Below are positions 11,721-22,167 of a stretch of 64,000 nucleotides of DNA, in pieces; the stretch's first letter is position 1, and every line of letters starts with the position of its first letter. The stretch is from Gentiana macrophylla (taxonomy: Eukaryota > Streptophyta > Magnoliopsida > Gentianales > Gentianaceae): contig CM047805.1 of NCBI GenBank assembly GCA_026214975.1, forward strand, positions 195,887,042-195,951,041, given 5' to 3'. Both the position numbers and the translations under genes were made by a program. The notes under the pieces are model-generated. The model was not told the DNA's origin and ran no database searches. It saw only the letters and a list, made by a program, of their open reading frames with translations.

Positions 11721-12099
11721 TGAAAAAATAATTGACAACTTTTTTATTTTCTTTTATCCAACTTACTCTTACATAGACCATTACATTCATATATATAGTA
11801 AAACAGGCTGCTAAGAATTTCGGCCTAAGTGAAGTCGGCCAAGTCGGCCAAGACAGCCTAGGATTAGGGTTTTGTGTCGACTTAGGGTTAGGGTTCTGTG
11901 TTTTTGTCTAAAAAACCATACATGCCCTTTATAGAAAAAATAAACAAACATATTAAACTAATCTTATCACTATATCAGAGACCGAGTCACCATTCGACTC
12001 GTAACCACTAATGATATGATCAAACACCTTATTACTCCAATCAAACACCTTATTACTCCTTTGATCATAGTCTCCGTATAATATGCGTATTTATTGTGC
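11721..12099 (-). repeat. Copia C1 5' LTR (right end uncertain)
   Basis: TG at 11721 follows the PBS by 11 bp, as expected for the inner LTR end on the minus strand. The outer end is inferred near 12099 (TGTGCA), just before a different copia gag begins. A direct repeat of about 20 bp (ATCAAACACCTTATTACTCC) occurs twice at about 12019-12059. No second LTR copy is in the window, so the outer limit is a guess. Confidence 0.55.
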
Positions 12100-12106
12100 A
12101 TGGCCG

Positions 12107-12916
12107 TTAATACCTTCCTGTTTTCATCATTCTGATTGTCTTGCTCAGTAGGGCAATCTGCTCTTGCATCTCATCCAGTAGATCATCTTGAGCTCCTGAT
12201 GTTTCTTCTTGATGTGTAGCAGCCAATGCAGTGGTTTTTGGTTCTTCTTTTTCAGTCTCAGATACAAGCTTCTTACTGAATTCAGAGGCTTTAAGATCTG
12301 AAAACAATTTGAAGGTGTCCTCTTCATGTAGACTTCTCATTTCTTCTATTGCAGTCAACTTCATCTCCCAAACTTCTTTTGCAGGTAATGCTTCCAAGAT
12401 TTTTGAATTGATTTCTTCCTTTGAGTATTTTACACTCAGTAGGGTGAGTTCATCCATGATTGCATTGAATCTTGACTCCATTTGATCAATAGTTTCATTG
12501 GATTTCACTTTGAAATCTTGAAACTTCTTCTTGGTCACACTGATTTTGTTCTTCTTGATTGCATCAGTGCCTTCACAGATTAATTGCAACTTATCCCAAA
12601 GTTCCTTTGCAGTCTTGCAATCCTTCACCTTCATATACATATTGCTATCCAAAGTTCTGTATATAATATCAATAGCAATATTGTTGAGGTTTGCTCTCTT
12701 TCTATCTTCAGCATTCCATTCTCTTTTTGGCTTTGGAATGTACTGAGTTTCATTTCCCACTGTTACTGACTTGGTGATCTCTAGTGGTCCATCTGTCAGC
12801 ACAACCATCATCTCATCACGTGTTGCAGCTAGAAAAGCCAGCATACGACGTTTATACTCATCAAAACGATCTAAAGAACACATCCACATTGTTCTAGCAT
12901 ACTGGTTGTTATCCAT
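12107..12916 (-). pseudogene. Copia C2 gag (UBN2-type)
   Basis: A 269-residue open frame begins MDNNQYARTMWMCSLDRFDE and continues with YKRRMLAFLAATRDEM. It has the ELWDKLQLICEGT and FKVKSNETIDQMESRFNAIM blocks of the UBN2/retrotransposon gag family. This is a copia capsid protein. The frame runs to 12107, where C1 sequence takes over, so the zinc knuckle and all of pol are missing. The upstream PBS (13007-13019) and LTR (13021-14728) belong to it. The frame is intact as far as it goes, but the element is truncated. Confidence 0.88.
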
Positions 12917-13006
12917 GATGCAAAGCTTTGAAAATCAGAAACTTGAGAAGTTTTCAAAGTATTTTCACAAGCACAACAAGTAGGATTACTTCAGAACAGA
13001 AGCATT

Positions 13007-13019
13007 GCTCCGATACTAA
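13007..13019 (-). promoter_or_regulatory. Copia C2 primer-binding site
   Basis: The minus strand reads TTAGTATCGGAGC immediately inside the LTR. This is an initiator tRNA-Met-type PBS with two mismatches to TGGTATCAGAGC. Confidence 0.75.
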
Positions 13020-13020
13020 T

Positions 13021-14728
13021 TGTTGGTCCCTTGAAAAGGCTTTGGTTAAGTTTAGAGGGGGGGTGAATAAACTTAACACTTAAAACTTTTGGAGTTAACA
13101 AACTCAAAGCAACCCGACTGATGATGATGATCGATTACTCTCTTGATACTCGATAGTCTACGATTCGTTGAGTTTTCATGAATTTGTTGCAGTGAAATAT
13201 ATTAAACCTAAGCCTTATTACTTGTTGTTAAAGTGTGATACCAAGTATTAGATACTCAGTAGTGTAAGTGTGTGATTCAGTTGCTAGTTTCAAAAGGTTG
13301 ATGTGCTAAATATACTGAAATGCAGAATATAAGTGCAGAAAGTAAGTAAGCAGATTTTATAGTGGTTCCAGGTGGTGTAATCCTGTCAGTCCACTCTTCT
13401 CATGTGATGTTGGAGGAAATTCACTAGAGATCTTTGAGGTAGCTGTTACAAAAATCCCTAAGTTGTTTGTCCTTCACCAATAACTATGGCTTCATTAAAT
13501 CGAACATTTGGAGCAGGCGGGATTTCTTTGCTCCAAAGTCTTTCATTTGGTCTTGAAGGGAGGATTGCTTCTTCACCAGCTCCACCATAAACAACAATCC
13601 TTGACACCCTAAGATGCTTCACTGCCTTCAGCAGGTTCCTTGTAAAAGAAAGTTTGAATCAAGTAAGTGATTCAGCTTTCAGCAGCTTGATCAGGATGAT
13701 ATGATCAGTAGCTTGATATCTTCAAGTGTGTAAACTTGATGTAGTTGGGTAGCAGATTACACTTAAAGAACATACTTGATCAGTAGCTTTAAGTTCAGTA
13801 AGGTCAGCAGGTTGATTTCTTGATCAGAATTCGAAGCTCAAGATTATCTGTATTTTCCTCAATTTTTCATCCTCTTTATCTGAATTAGGAGTCCTCTATT
13901 TATAGGTAGGAATCCTTGTGACTTATGTTTGAAATTCAAACATAGCCGCTTCATATTTGTCCCATCTTGACTTGCTTTCTGTCCCTGTACATAGTGATCG
14001 ACCTTTGTCGAGACTACTTTTGGCGCAAAGTATGTCCACCTTTTGACTTGTATCCATTGGATAAACCTCTGTTTCTTCCCAGCATCCCTTTAATCTTAGC
14101 CATTGATTTGTTTGATAAAATCAGAGGTTGTTACCTGTCCTAATCCTTGTATTCTTCCAATGTAACCTTTGATTAATTCAAAATACATGTTCAGCAGGTT
14201 CCTGTGAATGTAAGTCTGCTGAAATGCATATTAGTCAGCTGATCCAAAGTTGTTGTGTTTGTAAAACACTATAGCTGACTTGTCTTATTTCTAACTTTTT
14301 ATTGTGAAGTTAGATTACACCATTTTGATCATAACCAAGTTTCAATCACCCCTTAACTTATAGAACTTGGACCTTGTACACAAGGTATATGTAATCAGTT
14401 TAGGTCATCACAGACTTCCCTAAATTCTGATTCCATATCATTGACTTTAAATACTAAGTTTGATCCCTTAGCCTTCAATAACTGAGTTTGAGCCCTCAGT
14501 ATTCATTCCTCAAGTGAGGTTCTAGACTAGTCTCACGACATAGGTACCCTTCTACGATATGGGACAGTCTCTTGATGAAAGTCGGTGACCAAATCTGATG
14601 CTTGTTTGAGCAAACCTATACAAAGATCAAACTCTACTAAGCCTATACATTTGACTAGACATCTTTTTGCCTTTGCTCTATACTAGCTAGTCTGGCACTC
14701 ATCATTAAAACTAAAAATAAGTCCAACA
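13021..14728 (-). repeat. Copia C2 5' LTR (LTR A)
   Basis: This 1708 bp block has perfect terminal inverted hexamers, TGTTGG at 13021 and CCAACA at 14723-14728. PBS and gag follow on the minus strand. A TATA-like CTATTTATAGG is on the minus strand near 13893-13905. Its inner ~800 bp recur in inverted orientation at 14734-15524. Confidence 0.9.
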
Positions 14729-14733
14729 CTATT

Positions 14734-15524
14734 AAGTTTCTTATCAAGAAAACACCCAGCTGACATCACTGAGCTTAAAGCTACTGATCTAGAAAACTCT
14801 TCAAGTGTAACCTGCTATCAAGTTACATCAAGTTCACACACTTGTAAACATCAAGCTGCTGATCATTTCATCCTGATCATGCTGTTGAAAGCTGAATCAC
14901 TTACTTGATTCAAACTTTCTTTTATAAGAAATCTGTTGAAGACAGAGAAGAACTTAGGTGTCAAGAACTGTTGTTTGTGGTGGAGCTGGTGGGAGGCAAT
15001 CCTACCCTTCAAGGACCAGTGGAATACTTTGGAGAAGCAATCCTACATGTTTCAAATATTCAGTTTGTGAAGCCATAGCTATTGGTGAAGGATAGACAAC
15101 TTAGGGAATCTTGTAACTACGCCTCAAATATCTCTAGTGAATTTCCTCCAACATCATAGGAGAAGAGTGGACTGACAGGATTACACCACCTGGAATCACT
15201 ATAAAGTTTTCCTACTTACTTTCAGCATTTACTTTTGGCATTTAGTATACTGATCACATTAACTTACTGAAACTAGCAACTGAATCACACACTTGCACTA
15301 CAGAGAATGCAATACTTAGTATCATATTAAAACAACAAGTACTAAGGCTTAATTTGAATATATTCTGCTACAATAAATCAAGTAAAATCAACGATCGGTG
15401 AGACTCTGAGAGCGGTCGGCGAGAGCTCTGACCTTGTTGAGTTTGTTAACTCCAAAAGTTTTAAGTGTTAAGTTTACTAAACCCCCCCTCTAAACATAAC
15501 CAAATCCTTTTCAAGGGACGAACA
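14734..15524 (+). repeat. Truncated inverted copia C2 LTR (LTR B)
   Basis: Read on the plus strand this is homologous to the minus-strand LTR A. Both share the CCACCTGGAAYCACTATAAA, TTTCCTCCAACATCA and TTAACTCCAAAAGTTTTAAG blocks. It ends GGGACGAACA at 15524, against GGGACCAACA in LTR A. It lacks the first ~900 bp of the LTR and begins only about 6 bp from the end of LTR A. It is a separate truncated insertion or the product of an inversion. Confidence 0.85.
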
Positions 15525-15730
15525 ATTGAGGGCCTTACAGCAGAAGCAAAGGAGGCTGCAATAATCTTTGCAAAGAAGAGATGGGAGAGTGATATTAATG
15601 AATTCATGAAACCTGCACCTGGCAGGATTCAGTTGAATGATGACCTCCTACAAGAATGTAGGAAGCTATACAATGGAAGGAAGGAACCCTATCATCACAT
15701 GGGATTTCACAATAAAAAGTTGTTTTTAGG
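15525..15730 (+). pseudogene. Unrecognised coding fragment
   Basis: Immediately after LTR B an open frame of about 65 codons contains EGLTAEAKEAAIIFAKKRWE, then FMKPAPGRIQLNDDLL and GRKEPYHHMGFH. It is hydrophilic with balanced charge and looks like real coding sequence rather than a chance frame. It stops matching any coding pattern at about 15720, where a SINE-like repeat begins. I do not recognise the family. It may be a host exon fragment or an element-captured piece. Confidence 0.4.
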
Positions 15731-16090
15731 ATCAAGCGCTTACCATTGTACTAAAACCAATTGGTGTTAGTAAAGGTGCTACTTTATTTCCTTATACCAC
15801 ATCTTCACAACGCCATGGTTCGAATGAACACAGGCGGGCAGAGTGTTGTATACCCAACAATCTCCCCCCAGCACCTGCTAGCCACAAACCGCGGCATTTA
15901 CATAGTATGTTGTTACCCGGATTCGAACCCATGACCTCCTCTGCTACCAGTTTTTTGGATCAAGTGCTTACCGTTGTACTAAAACCAATTGGTGTTAGTA
16001 AATGTGCTACTTTATTTCCTTATACCACACCTTCACAGCGCCATGGTTCGAATGCACACAAGCGGGCAGCGTGTTGTATACCCAACAATT
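15728..16090 (-). repeat. tRNA-related SINE-like tandem duplication
   Basis: A block of about 135 bp occurs at 15731-15865 and 15955-16090, and both copies end TGTTGTATACCCAACAAT. Read on the minus strand, TAGTACAACGGTAAGCAC resembles a pol III A box. About 45 bp later GGGTTCGAATCC at 15918-15930 matches the B box. That spacing fits a tRNA-derived SINE promoter. The two copies flank the B-box segment, so this may be one SINE with a duplicated body. Confidence 0.5.
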
Positions 16091-16485
16091 TCTACGAAGA
16101 AATCTTCTATGGCATCTATCCAACTCAATATATCTTCGATGTGCCAAAATCCCTCAAAAGCAGGGAGATTTCTCTTATATCTAGCTATTAAGGAATCCGA
16201 TTCACCATATCCGTCGAAAAATCCATCAAAAGAAGCTTCATTTCCCATGGAGTAACGAAACCAGCATTCAACTTCTTCAATGCTGGAAGTAATACCTACG
16301 TGCTTCCAACATTCTTGCCCAGAGCTTTCTTGCTCGCCAACTGCAAGATGAGGAAAGACTCTTTTTTTTTGTTGGCAATCAATATCAGCCTCAAGTTTTT
16401 GATCAAATTGTGATAAACTATCCCAAAGAATCTTCGATTCCCGAACAACGTCACGAATTTGGCTCATTCCATCAGCGCCAGCCAT
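16091..16485 (-). pseudogene. Gypsy-type gag N-terminal fragment
   Basis: From the start codon at 16485 the frame contains RDVVRESKILWDSLSQFDQK. It then has KRNLPAFEGFWHIEDILSWI and DAIEDFFVEI, which resemble the IPxFDGxxxxExFLxWLxxVExxF signature of Ty3/gypsy gag. Homology ends where the SINE-like repeat begins at about 16090. A PBS and a short LTR lie directly upstream (16521-16760), so the fragment belongs to that element. Confidence 0.6.
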
Positions 16486-16520
16486 CGATCAACAGAAGGA
16501 GAAACCCTATGTTCCGATCT

Positions 16521-16531
16521 CTGATACCAGA
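16521..16531 (-). promoter_or_regulatory. Primer-binding site, initiator tRNA-Met type
   Basis: The minus strand reads TCTGGTATCAGAGATCGG across this site. The TGGTATCAGAG core is a perfect start of the tRNA-iMet complement. It lies between the short LTR and the gag fragment. Confidence 0.8.
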
Positions 16532-16760
16532 TGATGTAACACAAAGAAGGAGATAAGCAAAACCCTAGCAGAACGGCTAGGTTTTCAGGAAATTTGCATA
16601 TACTATAAATCAATAATGATTCTTACAGCTTGTTCCAACCATTTAATACTCAAATCCTTAATACATGAAAGAGAACAAACTACCCTCCAAATGAAAATAA
16701 TAGTAAAGCAGCAAAAGATAATAATATAATAATAATTAGAACAACTATTACGCTGCATCA
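16532..16760 (-). repeat. Short (229 bp) LTR
   Basis: It runs from TGATGTAAC at 16532 (or TGTAAC at 16535) to GCTGCATCA at 16760, directly beside the PBS. Copia integrase sequence follows at 16761 without a gap. This LTR therefore marks an insertion into that copia gene. The second LTR is missing. Confidence 0.7.
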
Positions 16761-16958
16761 GGTCTTGTGCATTGGACATCTAATAAAGACTCTATTGATA
16801 ACATAACATGCACAAGAAACCGCTTCAGGCAAAAGCAAACGAGGCATTTTAAACTCGTTTAGCATAGTTCGAGCAGATTCTTGCAAGGAACAATTTTTAC
16901 TCTCGACTACGCCGTTCTGTTTAGCAGTTTTAGGTGTGATGAGAGTCAACTTTTCCAT
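16761..16958 (-). pseudogene. Copia integrase fragment
   Basis: The minus-strand frame has ITPKTAKQNGVVESKN and LQESARTMLNEFKMP, then EAVSCACYVINRV. This is the catalytic-core region around the conserved QNGVVExKN(R)T motif of Ty1/copia integrase, with the catalytic Glu in VVE. Only about 65 residues remain. The fragment ends at the 229 bp LTR on one side and in non-coding sequence on the other. Confidence 0.85.
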
Positions 16959-17345
16959 AATTTCATGCGTATTTTACCTTCTATTTATGGTCTATTCGAT
17001 GTGATTTCGGGGTATTTAAGTGATATTATAGGCACTTTTCACCGCGGTTCGAATGACGAGACAAAACACGTTTACGTCCAGAAATCTCTTTATTTTTGGG
17101 TGAATTGTATGTTTTTTATTGGAATTTGTCACGCTTGTTTATGTGGTTTATTTTATTACCGATATAGTGTGAAAAAGGGTGTGACAAGGAGTGCAACGTG
17201 ACAAGAATGTACTAAAATGGAGCTCGGGAGTGGATATGACAAGAGATTTGATAATTTATTTATCTTCTAAAAAAAGTAAAAGCTAAATCTCAAGCTCGGG
17301 CTTGAGAATGCTGCCAGAGACTTTCATTGGTGCAAAACTTCCTAG
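16959..17345. other. Unassigned segment beside family C PBS
   Basis: No gene or named repeat is recognisable. The segment around 16967-17060 has wording reminiscent of the start of Athila-type LTRs, including a CGGGGTATTTAAGTGATAT stretch that recalls the E2 LTR CGGGGTGATATCG. This is suggestive only. 17240-17345 is probably the untranslated leader of the family C element on the minus strand. Confidence 0.35.
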
Positions 17346-17363
17346 TCCCCGGAAACGGCGCCA
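17346..17363 (-). promoter_or_regulatory. Family C primer-binding site, tRNA-Asp type
   Basis: The minus strand reads TGGCGCCGTTTCCGGGGA, identical to the E2 PBS. It lies 7 bp inside the LTR that starts at 17371. Confidence 0.9.
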
Positions 17364-17370
17364 GAAAACA

Positions 17371-18479
17371 TGATGGCCAAATTATAGTAAACCAACTTTA
17401 ACCAGCAGGGTACCGGTCGGTTGTACTACAATGGCGAGCAATGTCGTATCCCATGAGGAATCCGTCAAGTACCACAATCACTTTTGTATTTAGTTCAGGC
17501 TCACAAATATTGGTGGAATTAATTAACTGTAGCTAAGAAAATAAAAACTACGACTTTAAAAGATATGATAAACGGAATAGGTAAACTATGGCCAGGAACA
17601 CTACTCTCAATACCTCTACCGAATCACTAGAGACGAGCTTAACCTACCAACCAACCTATAGTTTCTAATTAATATGTTCTGGGTGCAATCTTCTAAACAG
17701 TTCCTTAGGTGTTGATACCACAACCTAGTTACCCTATATTCAATTCAACAGTTCCCTCTATGAGATTTGATTGACCTAATATGATGAATAACTGTGAGAC
17801 AATCAGTATCTACTGAGCTCACGGCTTAACTAGAAGAACCTTACCAAGGGACAAGCTGCGAAAAACTGGACTAGTTCGTGCATGGCAATCTTAAAACCCT
17901 AGTTCGCACAATCTCTCGCAAAATATATTTATAAAGGTTGTGTGTATGATCATTTAATGGATCGCGACTCCAATAATAGCATTATGTTTAAGTTTTAAGA
18001 TACAACAATTGAAAAGACTCAATTTTAAAGCCCTACTCATCCTTAGATCATCGTTTAGGCAGAAATTTTAAGATTCATTGACATAATTTAGCTATTCATA
18101 ACAAGAATAAAAGCATAGAAATTCATGAAGAAATCAGTAATAGACATGATAAAAAAAAGATTGAAATAAAATTACCAAAAGAAACTATAGAAATCTCCAC
18201 TCGAATCGTCAATTCGTTGTGTATCAATCGTAAAGTAAAAGAGAAATAAAGTATTGAAATTCATGCAGAAAGTTGGCAGCAAATAAAAGTCGATCTAATT
18301 CTAAGGGGAGAATAAAAATTGCTGAAGAAAAATATAAAGTTGTAATGTAAAGACTGTGTGTCAAATATCGACCTTGGTGGCCTTTTAAATAGGCAAAAAA
18401 CCGACTCGGATATAAGTTTACGTAGAATTACATAAAATCTAATAGGAGGCGTCTCCTTCCCTTTTATTTTTGTCCGCAC
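17371..18479 (-). repeat. Family C LTR (Athila-like), same family as E3
   Basis: It begins TGATGGCCAAATTATAG and is alignable for about 1.1 kb with the E3 LTR at 61464. Shared blocks include GGTCGGTTGTACTACAATGG, CCTAGTTACCCTAT and a common order of small motifs. The outer end near 18479 is taken from the start of element Y gag sequence and is not marked by a clear CA terminus. Confidence 0.75.
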
Positions 18480-20362
18480 TTAATCTGGGACCATATGGGG
18501 TCCATAATCAGAGAGGTCTGCAGAACCAAGTCCAACCACAACAACATGTCCTTCGGAATCACAACAATCAGGGGTACATGTTCGGTCAAATGCCTTTTGA
18601 CTAGAATCATATGATGCAAATGATGATGCATAATCAAGCTCAGAATGCGAATCCACCACCAGCCGTCCATGTTCAAGCATAGACTTTTTATGCACGACCA
18701 CTGGTGCAAAATCAGGGTAATCAGGGAAGGATTTTGAGAGACTATGTGGCACCGACTATTGGTGATAGGCATAACCCTATCCGTCTACCACCTATTCCGG
18801 CGAACAACTTTGAGATTAAACACATGTGTGGTATCTTCTGAACGATAGTACACAGTTTCGGGGCTTAGTGTACCAAGGTCCCCAATCAGTTTTTGAACCA
18901 TTTCATGAAAGTTGGCCAGACAGTGAAGATGAACGGTGTTTCTGAGGAAGCAGAAATAATGTTATTGCTTGCAGTTACATTGAAAGAGGCCGCAAGAGTA
19001 TGGTTCGAGTCACTTTCCCACGATTCCCTGCACACTTGCGATCAAGTGACGTCGAAGTTCTTACTAAAGTATTGTCCTTTCTCCATAACATTAGACATAA
19101 TGGCCGATAAATTGCCAATTTCGAGAAGTTAGATATGGAGAGTATGCAGGAGGCATGAGATAGATTTGAAGTGATGTTGAGGAAGTGTCCGCATCATGGG
19201 TTAGAGGCATGGAATCGGGTACATCTTTTTCATGGTGGATTGCGAGAAACTGATCAGTCAAACTTGAATGCGGCATGTGGAGGTGATATGATGAGTGTGG
19301 AGCCGGATGTGGAATTGGCAACTATAGAAAGTGTTGTTGAAAGCAACAGACGGTGGAATACTGGGAGACGGGTTTTGAGAAAACCAATTCGCTCGGTTGA
19401 CCAAGTCAAGCCGAGTGAGGAATTTGTGAAGATGCAGGCTGACGTGGTAGATCTTAGAAATTAAGTGAGCGGCATGCTAACATGGCAAACATAGTTCAAA
19501 GGGTGTACTACTTGTGGATGTGCACATTGGGCCTCAAATTGCCCTATTTAACACGTTAGTCAGTTGACCATGAATCCATCTCTCGAGAACCCTTTTGGCA
19601 TGAACCATATGGTTATGCATGCATTGTGCTCGAACCCCGTTGTCTACTAAAAAATAGACCCAGGTTTGACATCGAATTGTCAACCTATGGATGTGGACTA
19701 TTTAACGAATTAGGATAGGGGCAGAATTTTCTGAGCTAGCGGGATAATCCGAATCTTTCTTGGGGAAGCAATTCAGGTGCTGGGAAATGCACTCAACCGC
19801 AAATCGTGCAGCCTCATCAGAGTCAATATGCCCCTCAACCGCAGTCTACTTTTGTTAATCAAAGGTCACCTCAGCAAGGAGTTTACATGCATTATAATAC
19901 ACAACTACAATATGCCCCACCCCCACAGCCCGTACCCCCACCTCAAGCACCCATGCAACCTAAACATTCCACGGATACCTTGCTATAACAAATGAGAAAA
20001 GACATGAAGGAGTTGGGGAATGCCTAAGTGAACTTGCAAGCCATGGTGAATAACTTGAAGATGCAAATAGAGCAAGTGAAGCTTAAGAAAGTGAATGCCA
20101 TTTTACAAGAAGTGGACAAGTTGTGGGTAGTGATGTTGAGGCACCTGAGGAGGTTGTGAAGAAGAAAAAGATAGAGAAAACTAGAGAGGAAGACGGGGAC
20201 TGGGTGGTGATTGAAGAAGATGAGGAAGCCGAGGAGATCAAGGAAGAGGAGACGAAGCCAAGCTCATTGCCTGAGAAGCAAGCAGACGCAACGCAAGAAG
20301 GTAAGCACAACTCAGTTACGGATTCTATTAAAAAACCCTTTGATCTTTCTATGTTACTGATT
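18480..20362 (+). pseudogene. Element Y gag (Athila-like), 5' truncated
   Basis: Plus-strand gag is recognised from LRDYVAPTIGDRHNPIRLPP (about 18735-18795) and from VGQTVKMNGVSEEAEIM with SLSHDSLHTCDQVTSKFLL (18893-19132). RCPHHGLEAWNRVHLFHGGL and NLNAACGGDMMS (19171-19464) follow, then the VNAILQ segment near 20095 and an acidic linker ending KKPFDLSML. These parallel E2 and E1 gag block by block but in several frames with stops. Element Z interrupts it at 20363. The continuation into protease appears at 40509. No LTR of Y is identified. Confidence 0.85.
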
Positions 20363-20780
20363 TGATCGAAGATGAGACGTTTTAGCTTGGAGTCCATTTA
20401 TTTGATCATTTATCCCACATCTTTTCGGGTCGATTTTGTAGATTTTTGTTATTATTTATTATTAGATTTTTATTTTTATTTTTATTATTTAATTTTGTCC
20501 CATATCGGTTAGGATGTGTTTTACTTCTTTCATTGTAGCTTTGTAATCAGATAAATATTGAGATTAATATATGCTATTTGAAGCTTTAAGCTTTGGTGAG
20601 TTTTCTCATGTTGGTGGATTCCCGACCGGAATTATCAAAGTTGTGAGCGAACCTTGTGGGTGTCCATTAGACCACGGTTTTTGGTTACACATTAGCCAAG
20701 GGTCGCGGTGCTCGTCTTATTGGTGCCATCAGTCAAGCCATCGGGCATTTTTGAATCTGATTCGGCTACGGATCGCATCA
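20363..20780 (+). repeat. Element Z 5' LTR
   Basis: It starts TGATCGAAGATGAGAC and ends CGCATCA. Its first 215 bp match 21930-22167, where the copy has an extra segment around CTATAAAAG (TATA-like) that is missing here. It therefore has a small deletion in the promoter region. Confidence 0.87.
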
Positions 20781-20782
20781 GT

Positions 20783-20794
20783 TGGTATTAGAAC
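20783..20794 (+). promoter_or_regulatory. Element Z primer-binding site
   Basis: TGGTATTAGAAC directly after the LTR is an initiator tRNA-Met-type PBS with two transition mismatches to TGGTATCAGAGC. Confidence 0.75.
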
Positions 20795-21023
20795 TTGGCA
20801 CCGAAGGTATCCAAATATCTTTTTTTTTAGTTCTTGCGTTCTTGTTCTTCATTAAAAAGAATCAAATCTTTTTTTCCTTCCCGGCCGCCGTAGCAGCCAA
20901 ATTTACGTGGGTTTAACACCCCAGGTATGATTCTTATTATACCCGTGATTATAGTACAACTCTCAATAAGAAAAATATCATTGCCGGATATTTTTTTATT
21001 TGTCATTCTGGAGATCTTGAGTA

Positions 21024-21673
21024 ATGTCAAAGGAGAGTTATATAGATGCATGTTTTCGGATATTCACGGAGGCACAAAGAACTGTGCTGGATCGGAATTT
21101 GAAGAAAATGGAACGATGTTTTGATGATATGATGAATGATATGAAGGCTCGATTTCAAGAAATATTAACAGAAAGAGGTGGTGGTAGAGATAACCGCAGT
21201 GGTAGAGGTAATCATGGTGGTGGAGTAACTGTGGTGGTACAGATGTGGTTAAGAAAACTTCTACGGGGTCGTTTTCTGTTTTTTGGGGTCATTGTAAAAG
21301 GAGTGGACATTACTATTATGATTGCCCTGATTTCTTGCAATAACTACGTAAACTCGACGTGGAAGCTTGTTTGAAATGTGAATCAGCAAGGGAAGAAGGC
21401 TTGGTTGAAGCGAAAACCGAGGATATTGCTAACACTCGAGAGGAAGAGTTGAAAAGCGATGATGATGGGAGCATGGTAGAGGAGAGTCAGCCAATCTTTA
21501 TAGAGAAATTGGAGGAGGTTGTTGGAGCAGAATTGATGGAGGTAGTCCAAGAGTCGATCGTGGCAGAGGCGATCACTGAGGATAATGAAAAGGTTCTTGA
21601 AGAGCATTTACTTGGGGGAAAACCGGAGAGCCATTTCATTGATCCATTTTCCGAGTATGCTGTCCGGCTGTGA
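21024..21673 (+). pseudogene. Element Z gag-like protein fragments
   Basis: An N-terminal piece (MSKESYIDACFRIFTEAQRT, then MERCFDDMMNDMKARFQEIL) leads into an Arg/Gly-rich stretch (GGGRDNRSGRGNHGGG). In the next frame WGHCKRSGHYYYDCPDF looks like a CCHC knuckle whose first Cys is replaced by Trp. Another piece (21359-21673) is strongly acidic (REEELKSDDDG, FIEKLEEVVGAELMEVVQES). The pieces sit in different frames. A nucleic-acid-binding gag relic is the best reading. The acidic C-terminus has no assigned function. Confidence 0.6.
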
Positions 21674-21929
21674 ATTGTTCTCGTTATATTGCTACATTTC
21701 GGGTTTCTCCAAGTTTTTAGCACGTCAGACGACTTCATTGATGTTGCATTTAGCTTGGTTCAACATCAAACTGTGATGTTGATTTGAAGTGGTGGTATGT
21801 GCGCTTTGTATTTGATCCGGCATATCATTGGTGTTCGTAGTTGGTTCGGCATGTTTTGTTCTTATTGATGCTTTTTACGACATCATTTTGATTCGAGCTC
21901 GAATCCTTTCCAACCGGGAGGGAATGATG

Positions 21930-22167
21930 TGATCGAAGATGAGACTTTTTGGCTTGGAGTCAATTTATTTGATCATTTATCCCACATCGTTTCTAGGGCA
22001 CATTTTACAGATTTTTGTTATTATTTATTATTAGATTTTTATTTTTTATTTTTATTATTTAATTTTGTCCCACATCAGTTAGGAGGTGTTTTATTTATTT
22101 CATTGTTGCCTATAAAAGTCTTTAGTTGTACTCATTGTAATCAGACAAATATTGAGATTAATATATG
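21930..22167 (+). repeat. Element Z 3' LTR, truncated
   Basis: This copy repeats the first half of the Z LTR, from TGATCGAAGATGAG through the CTATAAAAG TATA-like box (about 22111) to ATTAATATATG. It then stops abruptly. The next base belongs to an E2-derived sequence, so this is a deletion or insertion breakpoint. Confidence 0.87.

Larger units (their letters stand above)
20363..22167 (+). mobile_element. Element Z: short LTR element without pol
   Basis: A 418 bp LTR (20363-20780), an initiator tRNA-Met-like PBS, about 1.15 kb of gag-like internal sequence, a purine tract (CCGGGAGGGAATGA at 21914-21927) and a second LTR (21930-22167) form a compact element. It has no protease, RT or integrase, so it would be non-autonomous. 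It is inserted in the gag-pol linker of element Y. Its 3' LTR is cut at 22167 by the junction with the truncated E2 copy. Confidence 0.82.

Noticed and set aside
11870..11905. TTAGGGTTAGGGTT stretch resembling telomeric repeat
   Set aside because: Only about two units, within a copia LTR; such short runs are common in plant leaders and LTRs.
15905..15935. A tRNA gene (GGTTCGAATCC box)
   Set aside because: No acceptor, D-arm or anticodon-arm pairing can be drawn; it fits a SINE-type internal promoter better.
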